From Aurantiochytrium sp. KH105 (lineage: Eukaryota > Sar > Bigyra > Thraustochytrida > Thraustochytriidae): DNA of 64,000 bases. Position numbers and translations under genes: made by a program. The stretch's first letter is position 1; each line of letters opens with the position of its first letter. The notes beneath the pieces are model-generated. The model saw only the letters and a list, made by a program, of their open reading frames with translations, did not search any database and was not told the origin of the DNA. The stretch lies in NCBI GenBank assembly GCA_003116975.1, contig BGKB01000087.1, positions 124,001 through 188,000 of the forward strand, read 5' to 3'. Below, piece by piece: positions 1-7,873 of this stretch.

Positions 1-1
1 G

Positions 2-508
2 GTGAATTGTTACACCCAGGTCTTTGGCCCAAGTCAAGAGTTCTTCCGGGGCGCTCGGAGTCGCCAGGACGCTCATCTCGAGCCATGCAATATTTCCATT
101 CTGATGCTTTGTGAACATGTGGCGCTTAAAGGCACGCGGGGACACGGAGCCGTCGAGCAAGGTCGTCCAGCGCGTCCCGATGCTAGCCTGGTGGCTTACT
201 TCGCTCAGCGAGGGCGGAATCGACGACCAAGGAGAGGATGTGGTGTTGTTTTCGTGAGCGTACTCGCTTCCACGTTCCGCAAAGGTGTGGACGTCATCAG
301 GAGAAGGCGTCGTGATATCTTCGTAGATGTACTCGCTTTCAATGACTGCAAGAACGTGGAAGTCATGAAACATGTAGGCCGTTTCGAGCGACATAAAGCC
401 CGCGTAGGCGAGCACCACGAGCAAGGAGGTGAAGAGGCATCCTCGTTTTAATGGGAAGACCGACAATTCTCTCACGCACGGCCACTCGCGAGCGAGGCTC
501 GGGCTCAT
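2..508 (-). CDS. GT8-like glycosyltransferase paralogue, N-terminal part only (runs off left edge)
   Basis: Reading the minus strand from an ATG at 506-508 gives an open frame to the window edge (169 codons, no stop). An in-frame stop lies six codons upstream of the ATG. The product is close to the protein encoded at 1461-3158: both share the motifs KRHMFTKHQNGNIAWLEMSV and EELLTWAKDLGV and the same region around SEYAHENNTTSSPW. Around residues 25-42 is a single hydrophobic segment after KRGC, as expected of a type II Golgi membrane protein. This copy has about 20 extra residues before SEYAHEN that partly echo it (SEYIYED), suggesting a small internal duplication. Only the stem and the start of the first, probably inactive, glycosyltransferase half are inside the window, so activity cannot be judged. 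Confidence 0.75.
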   Translation of the reverse strand, partial: MSPSLAREWPCVRELSVFPLKRGCLFTSLLVVLAYAGFMSLETAYMFHDFHVLAVIESEYIYEDITTPSPDDVHTFAERGSEYAHENNTTSSPWSSIPPSLSEVSHQASIGTRWTTLLDGSVSPRAFKRHMFTKHQNGNIAWLEMSVLATPSAPEELLTWAKDLGVTIH

Positions 509-1460
509 GAGGCCCCTCGTGCCCTATGGATCTTTGTCCCCCCCTCAAGAGTCGGGTCCGTGCCGCCAGAGAAGAGCGCCGCTGTCGCCTCCCTGCGCCC
601 CGCTGCCTGCAGCGAGACAGACGCGCGAGGAGGCGTCGCCTTTGTCCCCAGAGCGGGGGGTGGTGGTGGTCTGGCTAGCCTCGCTCGGCGCGAAGGAAGG
701 AAAGCCTCGCGACGAGACTTCTCTTCTGCGTTTTTGCGGTTTGCTCTCTTCAAAAAATACTTTACACCTTCGTTCGAGCCAGGCCCGGGCATCTCCCTCA
801 ATAACGGATAGCTCGTGCTGCGTCCTACTGTGAAGAACCACAGAAACTTTACACACAAGCTGATGCGCCTTGCGATGCGATTATGGATTAGTTGGCAGTC
901 TGATCATCCAAAAGATGCCGAGAGATTGTAGCTGTGGCAGATAGGCAGCGAGGGTTTGTTTGGAGAAGGTGCGCTTGTGAGGTGGTAAATGAGAGGCCAA
1001 TTGATTTTTCTTTTCCGAATTTGAAATTCAATGCAGCGCTTACAAAAGTTTTTCACTATCTCGAGGAAATCACTCGGGCCGGTTTCGAACTGACGGAATG
1101 ATTGTCACTATGTAGGCCTACCACCTGATTTTATCGAAAAAAAATTAGATTGAAAATTCGACGTAAAACGCTTGTTCAGATTTTTTGGCCGAAGCCAAGC
1201 TTTTTGAAGATCTCTCACAAGTCAGTGATCAAGGGGAAACCAGCCAGTACATTTCAATCTAGGTGTTATTGACTTTTTCTCTTGGAGCCTAATCTAACCT
1301 AAACACCTTTCATTTTGGCATCCGAGGTAGCTTGCACACAATAGCCATCGTGCAATCTTCAAATGAACGGACAGAGCGAAGGATAAAAGAACTTACAGCT
1401 AGAGCGCGTGTGAATGACCTAACTGACTTTAAGCGACTCGGTTCGCTTGTAGCCCATCAA
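509..1460. other. Intergenic: 5' flank of the partial GT8 gene and 3' flank of the next
   Basis: No supported gene. The part nearest 509 (about 590-740) is diverged but alignable with the flank at about 3260-3400 upstream of the second GT8 gene (shared core around ACGCGCGAGGAGGCGTC), so the tandem duplication included upstream sequence. The rest is AT-richer and holds nothing I recognise. Confidence 0.6.
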
Positions 1461-3158
1461 TCAATCAAAGTCTGACACGAGCCGCGCAATCCTCTTGCGC
1501 TCTCTGTCGATGAAGCTGCGATCTTCTTTCGTGACTGCAAATTGCAGTATTTTCTCATGCTCCTTTTTGGAGTGGATAAGCCTTGCGTCTTCATAGGGGA
1601 TTGTGCGCGCATTATCAAAGCTCATGATATTGTACTTTGGGTCGACAATACCGATTCGTTGCTCTGTAAGAAAGTAGTTGAGATAATCTTGCTCGCAGAG
1701 GTACGTCGAGTTTTTGTATGTTTCACGACCCTCAATCAGATCTCGATAGAACTCCTTGTTCGGTCGCGCAAGCATAAGACCACCATTGATGTATTGCGCA
1801 TCCGGTAAGCGAAAGCTCTCCGCCGCGCCACAGAGATTTACACCATCTGGACACGATTGCCACAGCTGTGAGATATCGCCCGTCACGAGCGTGTCGAGAT
1901 CTGTGTACACAATGGTATCCCACTCTGTGAGATTCCACATCTGGAGCTTGGTGAACTGGTACTTGTAGCGCTTGTCGCGGCCATTCTCGCAAAACAGTGG
2001 CGGCACTTCTATTGTATGCCCTCCGCGAGCTTTGAGCCACGCCCTGTATTCCGGGAAAGCGTTCTCTGTGTAGATGATCGCATGATTCTCCCAAGGAATC
2101 TTGCCATTGACGAATTTGCTAACATGATGGGCCTTGAAGGCCCCAGGAGTGGTTGAATGCGTGTAACCCTTTGGCGCTGGCGTTAGAATCGTCGCATAAA
2201 TGACCCGCCTTGGGATACGCCCCGCGCGAAGAGCCTCAAAGCGATCGAACGCTCGATCGATCGATTCTAAAACGTCGCGCACTCCTTCCCCACGCTTTAA
2301 GCGAGCTTCTTGTGATGGCTCGTACTGGGCAATGATGGCATTTGCGAATGACTGCACGCCATACTTCTTCCCTCCTAGTGCCGCGTTGTACCGAAAATCA
2401 AGCACAGTCCGGTTGACAGGGTCAAAGTATGAGTTGAGAATACCCTTTTCGCAATCTTGGGGATGCTGGGTGCTATTTTCGGCCATCGAGCGAAGCGCCT
2501 GGCAATGTGCTTCGTGGGGCCGAGCCATGAAGATTCCCGAATCAATTTCAAACTTTGGGAGATTCTCAAATGCACCTGGACCGCAATAGGCGACATCGCT
2601 TCTACATCGCGATTCAAATTGACGCAGGTCGCGGAGGATGAGCGTGTGGGCCCGTGTAAACACAATGGGCCCGCCGGTCAAGCACCACGCGTAGACTCTG
2701 GCCATGTGGTGTCTCTGCGAGACTGGTGCTGTCGTGTTCTTGCATGTTAGAGATGGTACTGGGTGAATCATCACGCCCAGGTCCTTGGCCCATGTCAAGA
2801 GTTCTTCCGGGGCGCCCGGGGTCGCCAGGACGCTCATCTCGAGCCATGCAATATTTCCATTCTGGTGCTTTGTGAACATGTGGCGCTTAAAGGCACGCGG
2901 GGACACGGAGCTGTCGAGCAAGGTCACCCAGCGCGTACCGATGCTAGCCTGGTGGTTCACTTCGCTCAGCGAGGGCGGAATCAACATCCAAGGCGAGGAC
3001 GTGGTGTTGTTTTCGTGAGCGTACTCGCTTTCACGTTCCGCGAAGACGCGAGAGTCATCGAACATGTACGTTCTTTCGAGCACCATAAAACACGCGTAGG
3101 TGAGCGCCACGAGCGAGAAGGCCACGAGGCACCCTCGTCTGAACGGGGAGAGCAACAT
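1461..3158 (-). CDS. Type II membrane protein with two GT8 (glycogenin-like) halves, first half lacking DxD
   Basis: Predicted 565 residues from the first ATG (3156-3158); the frame stays open upstream but only with GTG. A hydrophobic anchor spans about residues 9-27 (GCLVAFSLVALTYACFMVL), followed by a stem and two related halves. The second half has GT8 hallmarks: YTDLDTLV with the metal-binding DxD at D420/D422, YINGGLMLARP near 458, CEQDYLNYF, and a late IHSKKEH. The first half aligns (CLTGGPIVFTRAHTLIL, IDSGIFMARP), but DxD is replaced by R-A-H (169-171) and NGG by DSG, so it is probably catalytically dead. Family knowledge: GT8 enzymes transfer sugars from UDP-sugars, here probably in the Golgi lumen. 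Acceptor and sugar are unknown. It lies next to a truncated paralogue in the same orientation. Confidence 0.8.
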   Translation of the reverse strand: MLLSPFRRGCLVAFSLVALTYACFMVLERTYMFDDSRVFAERESEYAHENNTTSSPWMLIPPSLSEVNHQASIGTRWVTLLDSSVSPRAFKRHMFTKHQNGNIAWLEMSVLATPGAPEELLTWAKDLGVMIHPVPSLTCKNTTAPVSQRHHMARVYAWCLTGGPIVFTRAHTLILRDLRQFESRCRSDVAYCGPGAFENLPKFEIDSGIFMARPHEAHCQALRSMAENSTQHPQDCEKGILNSYFDPVNRTVLDFRYNAALGGKKYGVQSFANAIIAQYEPSQEARLKRGEGVRDVLESIDRAFDRFEALRAGRIPRRVIYATILTPAPKGYTHSTTPGAFKAHHVSKFVNGKIPWENHAIIYTENAFPEYRAWLKARGGHTIEVPPLFCENGRDKRYKYQFTKLQMWNLTEWDTIVYTDLDTLVTGDISQLWQSCPDGVNLCGAAESFRLPDAQYINGGLMLARPNKEFYRDLIEGRETYKNSTYLCEQDYLNYFLTEQRIGIVDPKYNIMSFDNARTIPYEDARLIHSKKEHEKILQFAVTKEDRSFIDRERKRIARLVSDFD

Positions 3159-4265
3159 TTCCCTCGCGAGGGACGAGCTTGTGAGCCTCCTCGCGCACTT
3201 TGCGATTCCGTCCACCCCGCCAGACTCTGCTCCGTCCACCCCGGAGGGTCAGATGATCACCGCCGCCGCCTGCCTTGAGCCAGACGCGCGAGGAGGCGTC
3301 GTCTCGTCGCGGAGGGGTGCTTTCTGGCCTCTCGCGGTACGAAGGAACGTCCGCGGCGAGACATGTGTTTGGGTTCTGCCCTCGCGCGCGGCGTCGCTCC
3401 CACCGACGGTCGAGTTGGAAGCCGAAGAGAGAGCCTCTCCTTGCGGCAATTTTGTGCTGCCTGAACTTTTCACAATTGGCCCTACGTGCGCAACATGAGT
3501 TGTGAGCACCCGCCACGGTCCGTGCAAACGAGGGCTCTTCCAGCGGGCATGGCGGGTCGCTGTCGCTGTCGCTGGCTAGCTCGCTGCCGAGGGAGATTGG
3601 CGGACGGCGACGAGGGTGCCAGTGGAGGCCGGCCGGCTCCGGTGGAGACGGTGCGCTGCCAGAGGGGGGTGGGCTAACGCTGAAATGTCTGCGAGGCCTG
3701 CGAGGCCCGTGATGAGGCTGGCTGGCGGTCATGAGTCCCCATCATCGTTGACGTTCTGAGCATCGAGTTTGGTCGGAGATAAGTGAGCGTCTTCGTGGGT
3801 TGGTGATGAGAATCGAGTGGGTCGGTTTACTCGTGGCAACGAGCGTCGTCCAGCCACGACATGATCATCCATGGCATCTCCAGCCTGATGTTCTTCTTGT
3901 TGTATATACTTCTTCTCTCCTCCTCCGCGTTGAACAACTCCATCTCGTCCCTCGCCATGAGCGTCATGCTTCTTCTGTCACCATGAGCAGCAGCAGCCAC
4001 CGCAATAGCTAGGGGCAAACAGAACGAATGAATCCAGAATCTTTCGAAGCTAAGCTAAGCTAAGCTAAGCAATCAAGCAAGCAAAAGCCAAGCGAGCGAC
4101 AGCGAGCAAACGAGCGCGTAGGCCGTCGCAGCTGACGGGGCCCGAGCGAAGCGCGTCTTGTGCTCCTTGTGACACGCGAGCCTCGCGGCGAGCTCGTCGC
4201 GAGTGCAGACGGTCCGAGTCCCTCGTTCTCGTCGCATTCATCCGGGCAAGTGAGGCGGAGTCAAG
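3159..4265. promoter_or_regulatory. Divergent intergenic region between the GT8 gene and the FYVE-EHD gene
   Basis: About 1.1 kb separating two outward-facing genes, so it should carry both promoters. The left part resembles the 5' flank of the upstream GT8 paralogue. A pentanucleotide tandem repeat (AAGCT units, 4047-4070) followed by AAGC-type tetramers lies about 200 bp upstream of the ATG at 4266. No protein-like frame is evident. Confidence 0.5.
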
Positions 4266-6146
4266 ATGTCGTCGAGCAGCAGCGCGACGGCAACGGGCCC
4301 GGACGTGTCGCACTGGGTGAAGGATGAATTTGTCCTGAACTGCGAGGCATGCGACACCAAGTTCTCCATGTCGGTCCGCAAGCATCACTGCCGCAAGTGC
4401 GGATCCGTGTTTTGCGCACGGTGCGCAGCCCGGTACGTGGCGCTCCCCGAGCTCGGCTTTAGCAAGAACTCGCCGCAACGCGTATGCGAAAGCTGCTACA
4501 CAAGCATCACCAGCAGCGACTCTGGCGCAGGCAGCACCAACGCGACACATAACGACGCCACCGTCGAAGGTCTGAAGCGGCTCTACCGCGCAGGCATCAA
4601 GCCGCTCGAGGTCCAATTCAAGTTTGGCGAATTCTATTCGCCCGTCATGACCGATGCCGACTTTGACGCCAAGCCCATGGTGCTCCTCATTGGCCAGTAC
4701 TCCGTGGGCAAGACGTCATTCATCCGGTATCTCGTGGGACGCGACTTCCCGGGCCAGCGCATCGGCCCGGAGCCCACAACCGACCGCTTTACCATTGTTG
4801 CAGGTAGCGACGACCCCAGCAGCACTGACACAGTGATCCCTGGCAACGCTCTCGCCGTGCAGTCGGATCGTCCGTTTCGCTCCCTGCAGCGCTTTGGCGC
4901 CGCCTTTCTTGACAAATTAGAGTGCGCCCAAACGAGCACGACGGCGGAGGGCGGCAAAGCGAGCATCTTGAAGCACATAACCTTTGTCGACACCCCGGGC
5001 GTCCTGGCTGGAGAAAAGCAGCGAATCGGCCGCTCGTACGATTACACAGGTGTGGTGGAATGGTTTGCGGGCCGCTGCGACCGCATCCTCTTGCTTTTTG
5101 ATGCTCACAAGCTGGACATTAGTGACGAGTTCCAGACAGCGATTGCCGCGCTGCGCGGCCACGACGAAAAAATTCGCGTCGTGCTCAACAAGGCAGATGC
5201 CGTCGATGCGCAGCAGCTCATGCGCGTGCATGGCGCCCTCATGTGGTCCCTTGGCAAGATCATCCGAACCCCAGAGGTGGTGCGCGTCTACGTGGGCAGC
5301 TTTTGGGATAACCCCTTGCAAAACCGCATTTTTGAGGAGCTCTTTCGCAAGGAGAGCACTGATCTCATCGATGACCTTCGCTCCCTGCCCGGGTCGGCCA
5401 TCACGCGCAAGGTTAATGAAGTTGTCAAGCGCGCACGTGCTGCCAAGACGCACGCACTCATCGTTGACCATTTGCGTAACAAACTCCCTCTCATGTTCAA
5501 GGAGAAAGCGCTGCAAAAGATGCTCGACTCGTTGGAGAACGAGTACCAGGAAATTCACCGCAAGCACGGCGTGCCCCTCGGCGATTTTCCGCGGCCCGAG
5601 ACCTTTCGTCGCGCCCTCAAGACGCACACTGACAACGATCTCTCCAAGTTCCCTCCGCTTAATCAGCGCATGATCGTTGAGCTCAACGATATCCTCTCTT
5701 CTCATCTTCCTCGACTGCACGCGCAGCATACGGCAGAAGCCGGTCGAAAGCGTGCCGCGGAGGCGAAGCGATCAGCCGGCGATGAGAATCCTTTTGGCGC
5801 AAAAGATGGTGCCATGCCTCCGTTGAGCGTCACAAACAAGGATTGGGCTGTCGATCCCGAGTCACTTGCGCTTTACAGCGGCGAGTTTGATGCCCTTGGC
5901 CCCGTGCGGGATGTCGATGGGAAGCGGAAGATTCATGGAAACGAGGTGCGTGATCTTCTCGTGGCCACAGGGGTCGCCAAGTCCAAGCTCCGGCAAATCT
6001 GGAACCTGAGCGACCTTGATCAAGATGGGTCGCTCACGCTCGAGGAATTTGCCATTGCCAGACATCTCATTGAGACCTTTGCTCTCAAGGACGAGCCCTT
6101 GCCTGAGGAGCTTCCACCATCTTGGTTGCCCACGAGTGACGCGTAG
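4266..6146 (+). CDS. FYVE zinc finger fused to EHD-family dynamin-like ATPase/GTPase
   Basis: 626 residues, single exon, ATG in AAGATG context. Residues 17-78 form a FYVE finger: WVKD, four CxxC pairs, VRKHHCRKCG as the basic PI3P-binding motif, and RVCESC at the end. Residues about 100-500 are an EHD core with P-loop GQYSVGKT (143-150), DTPGVL switch, an NKAD-type nucleotide motif and helical segments. The C terminus (about 533-615) is an EH domain with a canonical EF loop beginning D583 (DLDQDGSLTLEEF). Family knowledge: EHD proteins oligomerise on and remodel endosomal tubules, while FYVE domains bind PI3P on early endosomes. The inferred job is PI3P-targeted endosomal membrane remodelling or recycling. 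The FYVE module sits where ordinary EHDs have only a short N-terminal segment. Confidence 0.92.
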   Translation: MSSSSSATATGPDVSHWVKDEFVLNCEACDTKFSMSVRKHHCRKCGSVFCARCAARYVALPELGFSKNSPQRVCESCYTSITSSDSGAGSTNATHNDATVEGLKRLYRAGIKPLEVQFKFGEFYSPVMTDADFDAKPMVLLIGQYSVGKTSFIRYLVGRDFPGQRIGPEPTTDRFTIVAGSDDPSSTDTVIPGNALAVQSDRPFRSLQRFGAAFLDKLECAQTSTTAEGGKASILKHITFVDTPGVLAGEKQRIGRSYDYTGVVEWFAGRCDRILLLFDAHKLDISDEFQTAIAALRGHDEKIRVVLNKADAVDAQQLMRVHGALMWSLGKIIRTPEVVRVYVGSFWDNPLQNRIFEELFRKESTDLIDDLRSLPGSAITRKVNEVVKRARAAKTHALIVDHLRNKLPLMFKEKALQKMLDSLENEYQEIHRKHGVPLGDFPRPETFRRALKTHTDNDLSKFPPLNQRMIVELNDILSSHLPRLHAQHTAEAGRKRAAEAKRSAGDENPFGAKDGAMPPLSVTNKDWAVDPESLALYSGEFDALGPVRDVDGKRKIHGNEVRDLLVATGVAKSKLRQIWNLSDLDQDGSLTLEEFAIARHLIETFALKDEPLPEELPPSWLPTSDA

Positions 6147-6534
6147 TTGGTGTTTATAAACTTGTCTTTTTCCTTCTTTTTTTCGCTTCACCAGCGAATT
6201 TTCAGTAATTGCGCACCATGAAAAGTATATCCACAACTCGCATGCGACGCCAGGGCTTTCGCACTGTGCTTGAGCAAAATCTGCAAACGAAAGAAAGGAA
6301 AGATGATAGCTTGGTTTGATCAAAGGTGTATACGAAGGAGACATTACTGTGAGCCAAAGAGAGACATAGTCGGTGGAAAAGAGAGAAGGAAAGAGAGAAA
6401 TGAGAAAATAGGATTTGGGGGGTGGGGGAGTGGGGAGTGATGCAAACAAGCCGACCTGCCGCCGCGAAGCAAACCAACGGAGTGCGGCTCGAAAACTACA
6501 TGGTGACCGCACGCCAGCGCGAACGGACAAAACT
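6147..6534. other. Intergenic between convergent 3' ends
   Basis: 388 bp between tail-to-tail genes. It contains T-rich and GA-rich 3'-UTR-like sequence and a G-rich run near 6416-6440. No gene seen. Confidence 0.6.
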
Positions 6535-7311
6535 CTACTTGGATTTCTTCGACTCGGGCGAAGACACTGCGGCAGATTTGTTGGCATCCTCGGCACCCTC
6601 GTCTCCGATGCCAGCGTCTTTGAGAGCCTTGCTGCTAAGGTCTGAGAGAATCTTGACGACGGCGAGACCTGCGCAAAGCCCAAGCACCATGACACCCTTT
6701 TGCAATGGCGTGGTGCCCTTGTCAAGAGCCGTTTTACCCATGGCACCAACATTGCAGTAAGCAGTCGTGCCTGGCAAGACGCCGAGCCAGGTGCCAACAA
6801 CGAATTCCCAAAGCTTCATTTGCGTAATGCCACACAGGTAATTGTTCATGCCAAAGGGGATCAAGGGAGAGAGGCGCAACAAGAGAGTGATTTTGAGGCC
6901 CTCGTCACTGACGGCACGATCAATGGCAAAGAATTTTCGTCCGTACTTTCGCTCGAGAAAGCCGCGCACGTACGGCCCGACAACGTAGCGCGACATCGTA
7001 AAGGCTGCTCCTGCGGCGAGTGCCTGGGTCGTGGCGATGAGCATTGCTGCGTAAAAGGTTCCGTACACGTAACCCGTGGTCATGTGGAATCCCCAGAGCG
7101 GAAGCATGAAGATCGTTGAAATGACATAAATGATAAAGAGCAAGAGAGGGCCCTTGACCGGCCCGAGCTCTCGGAGCACGTCCTCCAGGTTGTCCATTTG
7201 GTCTTTGGCCAGGACAATTACTTCCTCCACGGTCATGCCGCTTTGCCATAGCGCTGCCCCAGCAACGGCCGCCGCCGTCACGCCGCCAACGAGCGCCATC
7301 TTGACGCTCAT
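6535..7311 (-). CDS. VTT-domain (TVP38/TMEM64/DedA-like) membrane protein
   Basis: 258 residues from the ATG at 7309-7311 (MSVKMALVGG). The frame is open further upstream, but that part lacks an ATG and translates AAGC microsatellite DNA, so I reject it. A short N-terminal hydrophobic stretch is followed by a VTT core (about 55-215) with several membrane segments: GFHMTTGYVYGTFYA, a long loop ending FLERKYGRKF, and the signature LLRLSPLIPFGMNNYLCG with WLGVLPGT after it. Family knowledge: VTT proteins (TMEM41B, VMP1, Tvp38, DedA) act in ER/Golgi membranes and several scramble phospholipids. Exact subfamily is unresolved. The C terminus is lysine-rich and cytosolic-looking. It shares a divergent promoter with the TPR-IQ-LRR gene. 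Confidence 0.85.
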   Translation of the reverse strand: MSVKMALVGGVTAAAVAGAALWQSGMTVEEVIVLAKDQMDNLEDVLRELGPVKGPLLLFIIYVISTIFMLPLWGFHMTTGYVYGTFYAAMLIATTQALAAGAAFTMSRYVVGPYVRGFLERKYGRKFFAIDRAVSDEGLKITLLLRLSPLIPFGMNNYLCGITQMKLWEFVVGTWLGVLPGTTAYCNVGAMGKTALDKGTTPLQKGVMVLGLCAGLAVVKILSDLSSKALKDAGIGDEGAEDANKSAAVSSPESKKSK

Positions 7312-7873
7312 CGTGCTCGCCAGCTTCGCACGGTACGTTCCCTCCGGCCGTCCAGGAGTACCCGCCGCGCCGCTGGCCCGACCGACCGAGCAGCAAGCAA
7401 GCAAGCAAGCAAGGAAGCGAGCAAGCAAGTCTTGCGAGCTGACGCTGTATTCCCCGGCCTTCCGAGCCCTCCCGCCAGGCCAGAGCAGCCTCTGCGCGCT
7501 TCCCGCCGACGCCCGGTCTCGTCTCGTCGAGAAGAACAGGATTCGCGTGCAAGTTATGCACAATCCTCGCCTTGTTGACGCCTTGCTTAGTCCTCCTCCT
7601 TCTCGCCTTACGTTTTCTTGTATAACCCCCCCACCCTCCTATGTTCCCGAAAATCGTCCCCACCCAGGGGGGCTTTTAGGAACTTATAGATACTTCTGCG
7701 TTACCCTCCTGCACTCCGGTCACATCACGTGTCTCAGTTTTAAGAGGGGGGCACGAAGGCTTCCGCGCCCGAGGCGCTCTTGGACTCGACTCGACGCGAC
7801 GCGACGCGAGTCGAGTGAGAAAAGAGAACCAAGAACCAAGGCGACGCTCGACGCGGGCGGGGCCTCCGGGGAG
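7312..7873. promoter_or_regulatory. Bidirectional promoter region with AAGC repeat and a quasi-palindrome
   Basis: 562 bp between head-to-head genes. It carries AAGC tetramers (7392-7429) on the VTT side. On the other side an inverted repeat at 7785-7815 has 9-bp arms CTCGACTCG / CGAGTCGAG enclosing GACGC-type units. Its right end is about 60 bp before the ATG at 7874. Confidence 0.5.

Noticed and set aside
1072-1140. Minus-strand tRNA-like arrangement (a TCAGGTGGTAG D-arm-like block and an AGTTCGAAACC B-box-like block)
   Set aside because: The acceptor stem does not pair, the T stem has a mismatch and no anticodon arm folds convincingly; at best a very degenerate tRNA-derived relic.
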